From: Thioflexithrix psekupsensis
GTDB lineage: Bacteria; Pseudomonadota; Gammaproteobacteria; Beggiatoales; Beggiatoaceae
Assembly (NCBI RefSeq): GCF_002149925.1
Contig: NZ_MSLT01000001.1
Location: forward strand, 62,001-126,000
Reading direction: 5' to 3'
Length of the DNA: 64,000 nt
Within the stretch, counting starts at the first letter, position 1; each line of letters begins with the position of its first letter. Shown here in pieces: positions 29,201-37,813 of the stretch. The notes under the pieces are model-generated. The model was not told the origin of the DNA. It saw nothing but the letters and a program-made list of their open reading frames with translations, and made no database searches. The position numbers and the translations under genes are program-made.

Positions 29201-29449
29201 TTAGCGGAAATTTTAAAGAAAAATCCCGATCTCAATACCACAGGAGATTATTTGGTATTTGATGTGTTAATTGGTCATGCGGTGCGTTTGGCGTGGTTGT
29301 CGCAATCTCCGCAAGATAGGGATAATTATGAGCAAAAACGCAGTGTGGCGTGGCAGGCTTTTTATCAATTACCGCCGCATCAAGTGGCTAATTTTATGAT
29401 GCAGGCTTTTGAGTTTTTATTAACCGTAGAAAAAAACGCTGTTCATTAA
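26267..29449 (+). CDS. Phosphorylase kinase alpha/beta-like GH15 protein
   Basis: A protein of about 1060 residues similar to the regulatory alpha/beta subunits of phosphorylase kinase, which carry a GH15 glucoamylase-like (alpha/alpha)6 barrel. Family blocks include [19 protein letters not shown] near the start, [20 protein letters not shown], and the [19 protein letters not shown] segment. Bacterial members have unknown function; a carbohydrate-binding or glycogen-linked role is inferred from the fold. I prefer ATG 26267 with GGACGGA upstream; TTG 26213 after GGGG would add 18 residues. It is 12 bases ahead of the metallophosphoesterase gene. Confidence 0.8.
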   Translation: [1060 protein letters not shown]

Positions 29450-29461
29450 GGATAATGCCCA

Positions 29462-30085
29462 ATGAAGATTGTCGTGATCAGTGACACCCATTCGCAACAC
29501 CATGCGTTAAACATTCCTGATGCAGATATTTTAATTCATGCTGGTGATTTTTCGTGGGGAAAGAAAGATTTAAGTGATGTGATTGATTTTAATTCATTTT
29601 TAGAAAAATTACCGCATCGCCATAAGTTAGTGGTTGCAGGCAATCATGATTTTGCTTTTGCCAGAACACCGAAAAAAGCACGAGAATGTTTATCCGCAGC
29701 GATTTATTTACAAGATAACTTGGTGGAAATTGATGGATTAAAAATTTATGGTTCGCCGTGGCAACCTGCTTTTTTAAATGGGGCTTTTAATTTAGAAATT
29801 ATTGAAGATTTAGCTGAGAAATGGGCAGCCATTCCCAGTGGTATTGATATTTTAATTACCCACACACCACCTTATGGAATTGGGGACATTATTCGTTCGG
29901 GAAAACATGTGGGCTGTCGCGCATTAAGTAAAGCCATTGACCGCATTGTGCCTAAATACCATATTTTCGGTCATATTCATGAGAGTTTCGGCACAACGCA
30001 ATTAAAAGATACCACTTTTATTAACGCCAGTATTTGCGATGTTTTTGGCAATCCTTGCCAGCCTATTGTGAGTTTTGAATTATAA
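29462..30085 (+). CDS. Calcineurin-like metallophosphoesterase
   Basis: A 207-residue metal-dependent phosphoesterase with the full motif set: ISDTHSQH (D-x-H), IHAGDFS (GD), VAGNHDF (GNHD), THTPP and FGHIHESFG (GH-x-H). It most resembles the MPPED/239AB type of small phosphodiesterases. The substrate is unknown. The AAGGA ribosome binding site and 12-base gap tie it to the upstream PHK-like gene. It converges with the radical SAM gene 17 bases downstream. Confidence 0.87.
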   Translation: MKIVVISDTHSQHHALNIPDADILIHAGDFSWGKKDLSDVIDFNSFLEKLPHRHKLVVAGNHDFAFARTPKKARECLSAAIYLQDNLVEIDGLKIYGSPWQPAFLNGAFNLEIIEDLAEKWAAIPSGIDILITHTPPYGIGDIIRSGKHVGCRALSKAIDRIVPKYHIFGHIHESFGTTQLKDTTFINASICDVFGNPCQPIVSFEL

Positions 30086-30102
30086 ATGATTTCTTGAGCG
30101 TA

Positions 30103-31080
30103 TTAGCCAGAATTCACCACCATCCAAGCCACATTGCAACCTTGACACGGTTCAGGAATACAATTTGCGGCTAATGTTTGCGCCAGTTGCTGGCGTATGT
30201 TATATAATTCATTATCGCTCAATGTATCCACATCACCCCATGGCCAGATTTCTGGCTTAATCATACAGCATGGCGACAAGCGACCGTGTCGATCCATGTA
30301 AATGCCACTATCCAACCAAGGACAAGACACCAGCGGATGCCGCTTAAATAATTCATCATAAAAATGTGTGTGGAACGAGCGCGTATGCCAAATCCGTTGC
30401 GCCGCTTCACTATTTAAATACAATTGGTAACGTGCGCCGTGTTGTGCGGCGGTTAAATATTGCGTTTGTAGCGCAGGTGTACTGTGTTTAATGTAAAACG
30501 GCATTCGATTTAACGGCTGCACCGCCACGCCCCCCTCTAAACCCAATTGCTCATACAGCGCGTAAATGTCAGGTAAATCATCCAAAGTCGAATCCAGCAC
30601 CGTCACCGCAAAACCAATACTGGGCGTATTTTGGTCGCGTTCTGCGCGTGCATCGCGTAAACGAACGATGCCCGCAATCACCGCATCCAGTGAACCACCG
30701 CGTAACTGCTGAAATTTAACCGCATCCCCTGTTTCTAAAGAAATACGAATAGCACGAATGCGACTTTTCAATAACTTATCCACCACTGAACGCGAAAAAC
30801 AACTGCCATTTGTAATCAAAGAAACCTGAATATCCGCTGTCTCCGCCCGCGCCACCATCGTAAAAAAATCAGGATGAATCAACGGCTCACCTTCTCCCTG
30901 CAATTCAAGATGACGAATGTCAGGAAAACGTTGTAAAAATTGCTCAAACCGCGCCACCGATAAATGACTTTGATCCATTTGCCGTCCACAACAAAAACCA
31001 CAAGTAAAATTACAATGTGTTGTTGGTTCTACTTGAGCAAATAAAATGGGTTGGGGCGTGGATTGGGGCGAATTTAACAT
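30103..31080 (-). CDS. Radical SAM protein with SPASM-like C-terminus
   Basis: A 325-residue radical SAM enzyme. The cluster motif CNFTCGFC (Cys23, Cys27, Cys30) binds the 4Fe-4S cluster used to split S-adenosylmethionine. ELQGEGEPLIHPDF and SLITNGSC are typical of the family. The C-terminal region has further cysteines (SCPWLDSGIYMD, LSPCCMIKP, CIPEPCQGCN) that fit a SPASM domain binding an extra cluster, as in peptide-modifying enzymes. Its ATG overlaps the end of the upstream 120-residue gene by 7 bases (ATGTTAA), so the two are coupled. The substrate is unknown. Confidence 0.85.
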   Translation of the reverse strand: MLNSPQSTPQPILFAQVEPTTHCNFTCGFCCGRQMDQSHLSVARFEQFLQRFPDIRHLELQGEGEPLIHPDFFTMVARAETADIQVSLITNGSCFSRSVVDKLLKSRIRAIRISLETGDAVKFQQLRGGSLDAVIAGIVRLRDARAERDQNTPSIGFAVTVLDSTLDDLPDIYALYEQLGLEGGVAVQPLNRMPFYIKHSTPALQTQYLTAAQHGARYQLYLNSEAAQRIWHTRSFHTHFYDELFKRHPLVSCPWLDSGIYMDRHGRLSPCCMIKPEIWPWGDVDTLSDNELYNIRQQLAQTLAANCIPEPCQGCNVAWMVVNSG

Positions 31081-31436
31081 GAAAAACGCGAAAACGTCGT
31101 GCCATTGCCGAATGTTCCCACTGCGGTGATTCCCACGTTGACATCAGAAAAATACAACAACGACACCATTTTGCCACTGAGAAAACAAGCCCCATGATAA
31201 AAATGATATTGGGGAATCTCACTGAGCAACAACTCAGCCGAAGCCGCCGCAGGATTGGCCATTTCTTTTCCCAATGATTCCACCATCTGCTGTAACTTGG
31301 GATGCTGGGTACGCTGTCCAGACTGGATAAATTCGGGACGTTGTCCGAAATGATCAAAAAAATCATTCCACACTTCAGCCAAATCTTGAGTATCCACTAC
31401 TTTTTGTTTCAATGCGTTCAATTTTTCCAGATTCAT
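31074..31436 (-). CDS. Small protein coupled to radical SAM gene, unknown
   Basis: A 120-residue protein of unknown family. The first 70 residues look helical and charged (LNALKQKVVDTQDLAEVW, LQQMVESLGKEMANPAAA). The rest is more hydrophobic and ends in the unusual tail VGTFGNGTTFSRFSC, rich in G, T, S and F and closing with cysteine. The gene starts after AGGAATATGGG and its stop overlaps the radical SAM start. It could be a substrate or partner of the enzyme; a leader-plus-core peptide layout is possible but not shown. Confidence 0.65.
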   Translation of the reverse strand: MNLEKLNALKQKVVDTQDLAEVWNDFFDHFGQRPEFIQSGQRTQHPKLQQMVESLGKEMANPAAASAELLLSEIPQYHFYHGACFLSGKMVSLLYFSDVNVGITAVGTFGNGTTFSRFSC

Positions 31437-31702
31437 AAACCCATATTCCTGATAATCGTTAAAACATAATAAGTATTATAATCGCTTTTTTCTCACATGG
31501 CGCAAACTACGACTAAACTTGATCTCAAGCCAGCGTCATAATAATTTTAAATTTCCCCATGATGATTGGGTTGAATTTACGTTAAAATAACCGCGGCAGC
31601 CTACACAATAAGCTGACCTTTCTTCTCCCTATTCGGCTTTAACCCTGACCGAGAACGCCACAAGCATCACGCATCGCTTAAAAAAATTATTTGGAGGACT
31701 TT

Positions 31703-32686
31703 ATGTGGGTAAAACAAACCCTTGGTGAACAACGTAAATTGTTGTCAGCCCTGCTAGAACCCCCTATGCAGGAAATCGCCAAGTGTTGCGTAGGGGAATG
31801 GCATGATACAACAACACTGGATACGGTATTATTAACCCAATTTTCCCGTGTCCCTCATATTCAATTGTTGTATGCCCTTGATAAACTCGGCCGTCAAATC
31901 AGTGCCAATGTCAGTGTGCATGGTGCTGATTCTAGTTATCGTGGCCAAGATTTATCACGTCGGCCTTATTCAGTCAGTCTGTATCCTAAACGCCATTTCA
32001 TGCTGTCTTCCGTTTATATCAGTCAAACCACAGGCCGCCCCAGTATTAGTGCGGTGCAACCTGTTGTTAATGAACAACAATTTTTAGGTTTTATTGTCGC
32101 CGATTTTGACATTCGGCATTTACCACTGGCAGTTAATGCCTCTCACCATAAACTATCCGACCCATCCGAACGTGCTTCCGCCGCTTTATCCCATCCTGCC
32201 CCGCCCGTGACTCCCAAAACGCCTTTTTCTGGCCCGCGTGCGCTGACCTTGATGGATCAGCAGGCCAGTCAAGTGACCGACATGGTGGCGTATTTAATGT
32301 GGGAACGTGGCGTGTTTCATGTCATGTTAAATTATACCAATGGCGTGGTCATGGTGTGGGAAACCCGCGATCCTTACCAATATCACTTATTAACCGCCGA
32401 ACAGCTACTGACACGAGACACCATTTATCACGCTTACCAACCCAGCACTTACCCCGCTAAAGCTGCCATCAGTATCGATCAAGTGCGGGAAATTTTGCAG
32501 CGTTTCCAAACCTTGCGTTTAACCGAGGGAACAGATTATTTGTGTTCCGCTTCGCTCAATGTGATCAACGGCATGATTGGCCTCAGTTTCACCTGCGACA
32601 ATTCTCAATATATGCGAGCCGATTTATTTTTAGAACGTCCATTAAGCGACTGGACTCGACAACGTAATGCGGTTAATGCGAATTGA
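31703..32686 (+). CDS. PDC/Cache-like sensor domain protein, soluble
   Basis: A 327-residue protein. Residues about 10-150 resemble a PDC (Cache-like) ligand-sensor domain: SRVPHIQLLYALDKLGRQIS, YRGQDLSRRPYSVSLYPKR, and SAVQPVVNEQQFLGFIVADF. After a proline-rich linker, a second domain (about 190-320) is not recognised. There is no signal peptide or membrane span, which is odd for a Cache-type sensor. GGAGG at 31693-31697 fixes the start at ATG 31703. It stands alone and is followed by a terminator. Confidence 0.7.
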   Translation: MWVKQTLGEQRKLLSALLEPPMQEIAKCCVGEWHDTTTLDTVLLTQFSRVPHIQLLYALDKLGRQISANVSVHGADSSYRGQDLSRRPYSVSLYPKRHFMLSSVYISQTTGRPSISAVQPVVNEQQFLGFIVADFDIRHLPLAVNASHHKLSDPSERASAALSHPAPPVTPKTPFSGPRALTLMDQQASQVTDMVAYLMWERGVFHVMLNYTNGVVMVWETRDPYQYHLLTAEQLLTRDTIYHAYQPSTYPAKAAISIDQVREILQRFQTLRLTEGTDYLCSASLNVINGMIGLSFTCDNSQYMRADLFLERPLSDWTRQRNAVNAN

Positions 32687-32719
32687 CTGTTTTTTTTATT
32701 AAAGAGTAACTTTATATTG

Positions 32720-32759
32720 AAATCGCATTGGTTTTTTGGCTAATGCGATTTTAATTTTT
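32720..32759 (+). terminator. Rho-independent terminator after the PDC-sensor gene
   Basis: Perfect 10-bp stem AAATCGCATT (32720-32729) with AATGCGATTT (32742-32751), 12-base loop, followed by TAATTTTT. It lies just before the convergent LysR gene stop and may serve both. Confidence 0.8.
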
Positions 32760-32777
32760 ACGGATTTAAAAAAACTA

Positions 32778-33689
32778 TCATCGCCCAAAAAAATCAGGGT
32801 CCATCATTTCAATAAATTTTTTCGCCCCCGCCGAAAGAAACTTACCCCGTCGAGACACCACGCCATAACTGCGTTTGGGAAAATAACAGCTTAATGGCAA
32901 CACACATAAATCTTCCTTTCCCGTTAAACAGATACTGGTGACAATGGAAATGCCTAAACCCATAGCCACATATTTTTTAATCACTTCCCAACCGCCTGCT
33001 TCTAAAGTCACTTTATAATCTAAATTGTGCTGTTGAAACACCATTTTTACCATGCGCCACGTGCTTAAATGGCGCGGCGGTAAAATTAAACCATATTCAC
33101 TAATATCGGGTAAAGCAAAATCGGTTTTTAATGCTAATGGATGCCCTAATGGTGTAATTAATACGGGTTCAAAATGAAAAATCGGCCGATAAGAAATATC
33201 CTCTGGCACATCAATAAAAGAACCCACTGCAAAATCAATTTCATTGGCGCGTAATAACGACATCCCATCTCGCCCCGTCACATTATGCAAACGCACCCGA
33301 ATGCCCGGATAAGATTCAGTAAATCGCGCCAAAAAATTAGGCAAAATATATAAAATCGTCGATTCGCCCGCGGCAATATTTAATTCGCCACTTTCCAAAT
33401 TTCCGCGCCGCATGGCAAAAGTGTCCGGCAACGCATCAATGCCTTCCACCAAAGGCACGGCTAATTCGTATAAAATTTTTCCCTCCGGAGTCAATTCGAT
33501 AGACGGCCCTCGCCGTTCAAACAAAGACACATTGAGTTCTCGCTCTAATGCCTTAATTTGTAGAGAAACGGAAGGCTGGCTTAAAAATAAACGTTCGGCC
33601 GCCTTTGAAATACTGCCAGTTTGCGCCGCATGACAAAAAGCACGCAACTGCTTTAAGCGATTTTGCTTATAATAAAAACGTTCGGACAT
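32778..33689 (-). CDS. LysR-family transcriptional regulator
   Basis: A 303-residue LysR regulator. The N-terminal winged HTH covers about residues 9-68 (LRAFCHAAQTGSISKAAERL, FLSQPSVSLQIKALE). The effector domain follows at about 95-300 (GELNIAAGESTILYILP). I start at ATG 33689, which has AGGAAAA upstream and gives the usual N-terminus; the longer frame to 33743 lacks a site. It is divergent from aceB and aceA, so it may regulate the glyoxylate shunt, but it also resembles CysB/CbbR-like regulators and the effector is not known. Confidence 0.87.
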   Translation of the reverse strand: MSERFYYKQNRLKQLRAFCHAAQTGSISKAAERLFLSQPSVSLQIKALERELNVSLFERRGPSIELTPEGKILYELAVPLVEGIDALPDTFAMRRGNLESGELNIAAGESTILYILPNFLARFTESYPGIRVRLHNVTGRDGMSLLRANEIDFAVGSFIDVPEDISYRPIFHFEPVLITPLGHPLALKTDFALPDISEYGLILPPRHLSTWRMVKMVFQQHNLDYKVTLEAGGWEVIKKYVAMGLGISIVTSICLTGKEDLCVLPLSCYFPKRSYGVVSRRGKFLSAGAKKFIEMMDPDFFGR

Positions 33690-33753
33690 GATTGATTTTC
33701 CTTTTTTATTGTCTAGGTTAATAAATATCATTAAAAAAAGCAATGGTTAAAAT

Positions 33754-33784
33754 GTTGCATTGCAACGCATAGATCGACTATAAA
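33754..33784 (+). promoter_or_regulatory. Candidate aceB promoter with overlapping palindrome
   Basis: TTGCAT (33755-33760), an 18-base spacer and TATAAA (33779-33784) fit a sigma-70 promoter reading toward aceB. The -35 box is inside a palindrome GTTGCA-T-TGCAAC (33754-33766), a possible site for the divergent LysR regulator. If used, it makes a leader of nearly 400 bases. Confidence 0.45.
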
Positions 33785-33796
33785 GTGTCACCTTTA

Positions 33797-34016
33797 AGCC
33801 GCCTATAAAACCACTTGATAGCGGCTGAATCGCCTTACAGTAACTCCGTAATGTACGCCAAAAGCGATACGCCAACACTCAAGGCAGCCACTGACCTGCT
33901 TGCGAAGCAACACCGCTCACCCTGCGGATGTCTCCGAAAACGCCCATAAAAAGAATGGCTTGATGTCCCCTAAAACTGAAATCGTCTCACTGGGAGACCG
34001 TTTCAGGACTGTTAGG
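33797..34016 (+). ncRNA. Hairpin-rich leader upstream of aceB (possible regulatory RNA)
   Basis: In the 484-base gap between the LysR gene and aceB lie three strong hairpins in order: AGCCGCCTAT with ATAGCGGCT (about 33797-33828), TGCTT-GCG-AAGCA (about 33898-33910), and a long compound stem from CCTAAAACTGAAATCGTCTC to GGAGACCGTTTCAGGACTGTTAGG (about 33969-34016). None is followed by a T-run. The density of paired arms suggests a structured 5' leader or a separate small RNA. I could not fit it to glycine, cobalamin or other riboswitch signatures. Gap 34017-34173 shows no further gene. Confidence 0.4.
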
Positions 34017-34173
34017 TGTAAAACAATAGCGTAACGTCATAAAAACCGTATTATTACTGTTTGCCGATGATCGACATTGATCAATCTTGACGGATTTTAT
34101 GTCTGCTTCACCAGTAGCCCGTTGTTTTGCGTCAGCAAACAACCCCAATTGGAAACAGGAAGGTAAGTAAGCC

Positions 34174-35793
34174 ATGTCAACCGCGATGCCCACTGCGCAG
34201 CCGCCCATTCTCACCGTTATCGCTCCCATTACGCCCGCTTATGCCGAAATTCTAACGCCTGAAGCGTTGGCATTTGTGGGTGAAATTGTAAAACGTTTCT
34301 CTGATCGTCGCAACGAATTGCTGGCTAAACGTGTAGAACGCCAACGTCAACTCGACGCGTTCGTCATGCCCGATTTTCTGCCCGAAACCGCGTCAATTCG
34401 CAACAGCGAATGGCAAGTTGCGCCAACACCTGCCGATTTACAAGATCGCCGTGTTGAGATTACAGGCCCTGTTGAGCGTAAAATGGTGATTAACGCGCTT
34501 AATTCTGGCGCGAAGGTCTTCATGGCCGATTTTGAAGATGCCCAAAGTCCCACGTGGGAAGGCATTATTGAAGGACAAATTAATTTACGCGATGCCATTA
34601 ATCGCACCATTAGTTATACCAGCCCCGAAGGCAAACAGTACAAATTAAATGATCACATTGCCACTTTATTAGTGCGTCCACGTGGCTGGCATTTAGAAGA
34701 AAAACATGTGTTGTTTAATGGTCAACCCATTCCCGGCGGATTAATGGATTTTGGTTTGTACTTATTCCACAATGCCAAGAATTTATTAAGCAAAGGCACT
34801 GGCCCTTATTTCTACATTCCCAAATTAGAAAGCCATTTAGAAGCCCGTTTGTGGAATGATGTGTTTAATTACGCCCAAGACGAATTGGGATTGCCACGCG
34901 GCACGGTTAAAGTCACAGTGTTGATCGAGACCATTTTGGCTTCGTTTGAAATGGATGAGATTTTATACGAATTGCGCGATCATTGTGTGGGTTTAAATTG
35001 TGGGCGTTGGGATTATATTTTTAGCTTTATTAAGCGATTCCATAAAAATCCTGAATTTGTTCTGCCGGATCGGGCGCAAGTCACCATGACTTCGCACTTT
35101 TTGCGTTCTTATTCGCAATTGTTAATTAAAACCTGTCATCGTCGTGGCGCGCACGCGATGGGTGGCATGGCCGCACAAATTCCAATTAAAGACGATCCCG
35201 AAGCCAATGCCGCTGCCATGGCCAAAGTTCGCGCCGATAAAGAACGCGAAGCCAGCGACGGTCATGATGGCACTTGGGTGGCGCATCCTGGACTCGTGCC
35301 GATTGCCTTAGACATCTTCAACCAACACATGCCCCAAGCCAATCAAAAACATCGTTTACGTGAAGATGTACAGATTAGCGCGGCTGATTTGGTCAAAATT
35401 CCTGAAATGCCCAAAGATGGACAGATTACAGAAGCAGGTGTGCGCAATAACGTCAGCGCGGCATTGCATTACATGGAAGCATGGTTAGCGGGAAATGGTT
35501 GTGTGCCGATTAATAATTTAATGGAAGACGCGGCCACGGCTGAAATTGCACGCGCGCAATTGTGGCAATGGATTCATCACCCGAAAGGGGTTTTAAACGA
35601 CGGTCGCAAAGTGACTGCCGAATTTGTTAAGCAAGTTATACAGGAGGAACTGGATAGTATCCGTTCACAAGTGGGTGGCGCGGGTCAAAAGCCCAACCAT
35701 TACGCGCTCGCAGCGGAATTAGTCGAACGCATTACAACTACCGACACTTTTGCAGAATTTTTAACGTTGGTTGCTTACGAGCATTTGGCGTAA
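34174..35793 (+). CDS. aceB: Malate synthase A
   Basis: Joins glyoxylate and acetyl-CoA to give malate, the second step of the glyoxylate shunt. The 539-residue length and blocks [56 protein letters not shown] and [10 protein letters not shown] are those of the A-type enzyme. The start ATG 34174 has an AGGAAGG site. It is 91 bases ahead of aceA, as in a standard ace operon; no aceK follows. Confidence 0.96.
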   Translation: MSTAMPTAQPPILTVIAPITPAYAEILTPEALAFVGEIVKRFSDRRNELLAKRVERQRQLDAFVMPDFLPETASIRNSEWQVAPTPADLQDRRVEITGPVERKMVINALNSGAKVFMADFEDAQSPTWEGIIEGQINLRDAINRTISYTSPEGKQYKLNDHIATLLVRPRGWHLEEKHVLFNGQPIPGGLMDFGLYLFHNAKNLLSKGTGPYFYIPKLESHLEARLWNDVFNYAQDELGLPRGTVKVTVLIETILASFEMDEILYELRDHCVGLNCGRWDYIFSFIKRFHKNPEFVLPDRAQVTMTSHFLRSYSQLLIKTCHRRGAHAMGGMAAQIPIKDDPEANAAAMAKVRADKEREASDGHDGTWVAHPGLVPIALDIFNQHMPQANQKHRLREDVQISAADLVKIPEMPKDGQITEAGVRNNVSAALHYMEAWLAGNGCVPINNLMEDAATAEIARAQLWQWIHHPKGVLNDGRKVTAEFVKQVIQEELDSIRSQVGGAGQKPNHYALAAELVERITTTDTFAEFLTLVAYEHLA

Positions 35794-35884
35794 TAAATCT
35801 ATATTTAAGTACAACAGGTAATGTAAGCTCTGTTGTGCTTCAGACTGACCCCTAACTTTAGAAAACCGAGACAGGATTTTAAAA

Positions 35885-37162
35885 ATGAGCAATAACGACA
35901 TTCAAGCTATCGAGAAAGATTGGGCCGAAAATCCACGTTGGAAAGGTGTAAAACGGAACTATACCGCTGCTGACGTAGTTCGCTTACGTGGTACGCTGCA
36001 CATTGAACACACTTTAGCGCGTGTAGGCGCGGAAAAGTTGTGGAACTATTTGAATACGCTGCCTTATGTCAATGCCTTAGGCGCGTTGACAGGTAATCAG
36101 GCGATGCAACAAGCCAAAGCGGGTTTAAAAGCGATTTACCTGAGCGGCTGGCAAGTGGCAGGCGATAACAATACCGCTTCACAAATGTATCCTGACCAAA
36201 GTTTGTATCCTGCGGACAGCGTGCCTGCGGTGGTTCGTCGTATTAACAATACGTTCCGTCGTGCTGACCAAATTTATCACGCTGAAGGCAATGACAAAAT
36301 CGATTGGTATGTGCCGATTGTTGCCGATGCGGAAGCGGGTTTTGGTGGCGTATTAAACGCATTTGAATTGATGAAAGGCATGATCGAAGCGGGTGCAGCG
36401 GGCGTTCACTGGGAAGATCAGTTGGCTTCTGCGAAAAAATGCGGTCACATGGGCGGTAAAGTGTTAGTTCCCACGCAAGAAGCGGTGGCTAAGTTAAATG
36501 CAGCGCGTTTAGCCGCAGACGTTTGTGGTGTTCCTAGCATTATCGTGGCGCGTACCGACGCATTGGCCGCGAATTTATTAACCAGCGACATTGATCCTCG
36601 TGATCAACCTTTCGTGACGGGTGATCGCACGGTAGAAGGTTTTTATCAAACTAAACCCGGTATGCCACAAGGGATTTCTCGTGGTTTAGCGTATGCGCCT
36701 TATGCGGATTTGGTGTGGTTAGAAACGGGTAAACCTGATTTAGCCGAAGCCAAAGAATTTGCCGAAGCGTTGCACAAAGAGTTCCCCAACAAGATGTTGG
36801 CGTATAACTGTTCACCTTCTTTCAACTGGAAGCGTCATTTAGACGATGCCACCATTGCCAAGTTCCAACGTGAATTGGGTGCGATGGGTTATAAATTCCA
36901 ATTCATCACCTTAGCGGGCTTCCATGCGTTGAATTACTCTATGTTTGATTTGGCCGATAAATACCGTGATAATGGTATGACGGCTTATGTCGAATTACAA
37001 GAGAAAGAATTCGCCGCAGAGCCTCGTGGTTTTACCGCAGTGAAGCATCAACGCGAAGTCGGTGCCGGTTATTTCGACGATGTCACCCAAACGATTATGG
37101 GCGGCGAGTCTTCAATTACCGCATTAAAAGGCTCAACCGAAGAAGAACAATTCGCCCATTAA
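35885..37162 (+). CDS. aceA: Isocitrate lyase
   Basis: Splits isocitrate into succinate and glyoxylate, the entry step of the glyoxylate shunt, letting cells grow on acetate or C2 compounds. The 425-residue protein has the catalytic signature [16 protein letters not shown] near residue 185, the metal-binding block [13 protein letters not shown], and [10 protein letters not shown]. It ends with the conserved C-terminal EEEQFAH. It is cotranscribed with aceB and followed by a hairpin/T-run at 37210-37253. Confidence 0.97.
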   Translation: MSNNDIQAIEKDWAENPRWKGVKRNYTAADVVRLRGTLHIEHTLARVGAEKLWNYLNTLPYVNALGALTGNQAMQQAKAGLKAIYLSGWQVAGDNNTASQMYPDQSLYPADSVPAVVRRINNTFRRADQIYHAEGNDKIDWYVPIVADAEAGFGGVLNAFELMKGMIEAGAAGVHWEDQLASAKKCGHMGGKVLVPTQEAVAKLNAARLAADVCGVPSIIVARTDALAANLLTSDIDPRDQPFVTGDRTVEGFYQTKPGMPQGISRGLAYAPYADLVWLETGKPDLAEAKEFAEALHKEFPNKMLAYNCSPSFNWKRHLDDATIAKFQRELGAMGYKFQFITLAGFHALNYSMFDLADKYRDNGMTAYVELQEKEFAAEPRGFTAVKHQREVGAGYFDDVTQTIMGGESSITALKGSTEEEQFAH

Positions 37163-37190
37163 AAACGGATTGTTTTTAGATTAGACTTTG

Positions 37191-37258
37191 GTTAGTTAAT
37201 TTAAAAGGGGACAGCTCAAAACGGTTTTTGGTTTTGGGTTGTTCTTTTTTTTTGGGGG
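37191..37258 (+). terminator. Terminator-like repeat, copy A (after aceA)
   Basis: GACAGCTCAAAAC (37210-37222) pairs imperfectly with GTTTTGGGTTGTTC (37231-37244), followed by nine T. Together with flanking GTTAGTTAATTTAAAA it forms a unit of about 65 bp that recurs almost identically at 37814-37880 (copy B) and in shorter form at 41350-41398 (copy C). Here it serves as the aceBA terminator. Confidence 0.75.
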
Positions 37259-37410
37259 GCAGAATTAAAGAATTGAGAGAAAATGCGCTTCGTTGTATTT
37301 ATAGCTACCGCAACGTAAAAAGAATATTCAAACCTGTGAAGTTTCCTACAAATTTGACAGGTTCAGATTATCTTTTTATAGTGCCTCAACTATAGTTAAT
37401 TCTACGGGGA

Positions 37411-37674
37411 TTAAATACAACTTTTTAACGGGAAATGTTGTGGATTTTGGATGATTTCAAGGCTCAAATCTATGTCTAAATTAGGCCAGTAGAAGTGGTT
37501 AGGGCTTGGCTGTTCTACGGTTAATATATCTTTAACGGTAGCGTCTTGAAACCAAGGGAAATCTTCATAAGACATGAAAAATTCTTTGTTTCCTGTCAAT
37601 AACCAAATTTCGTGTGATGAGATATTTGTAACTTCAACGTCTAAAATGTTCTGCCCAGCTATGGATAAGCTCAT
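37411..37674 (-). CDS. DUF2442 family protein
   Basis: An 87-residue protein resembling DUF2442: a small beta-rich fold with WLLTGNKEFFMSYEDFPWF and a C-terminal HFYWPNLDIDLSLE block. Such genes normally sit behind a DUF4160 gene in pairs that look like toxin-antitoxin modules; function is not established. I start at ATG 37674, inside the end of the DUF4160 remnant (overlap 41 bases), which matches the coupled layout of intact pairs. A TTG at 37689 is an alternative. Confidence 0.7.
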   Translation of the reverse strand: MSLSIAGQNILDVEVTNISSHEIWLLTGNKEFFMSYEDFPWFQDATVKDILTVEQPSPNHFYWPNLDIDLSLEIIQNPQHFPLKSCI

Positions 37675-37805
37675 CGTAATGTGCCTCAATTAGAGATTCT
37701 AATTCTTTTAATTGCTTTCTTGAATAGCGGTAATTTTGGGCTAATTCTATTTCAGGTTCAAGTGTGAATAGGATTTGGGAAGGTTCAAGAGATTGTTTTT
37801 AAGTT
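37634..37805 (-). pseudogene. DUF4160 remnant, 5' half missing
   Basis: Reading toward the DUF2442 gene, the frame encodes the C-terminal half of a DUF4160 protein: ILFTLEPEIELAQNYRYSRK, then LIEAHYDELIHSWAEHF, ending at TGA 37634-37636. The N-terminal half, which in the family holds the conserved GY.FYF..N...PPHIHV block, is absent. An in-frame stop occurs at about 37804, and the terminator-like repeat copy B lies directly upstream (37814-37880). Loss of the 5' half by recombination at the repeat is the simplest reading. Confidence 0.6.
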
Positions 37806-37813
37806 ATTATTCG

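Noticed and set aside
33797..34173. Glycine riboswitch before aceB
   Set aside because: Considered because glycine and glyoxylate metabolism are linked, but the conserved glycine-aptamer core is not present.
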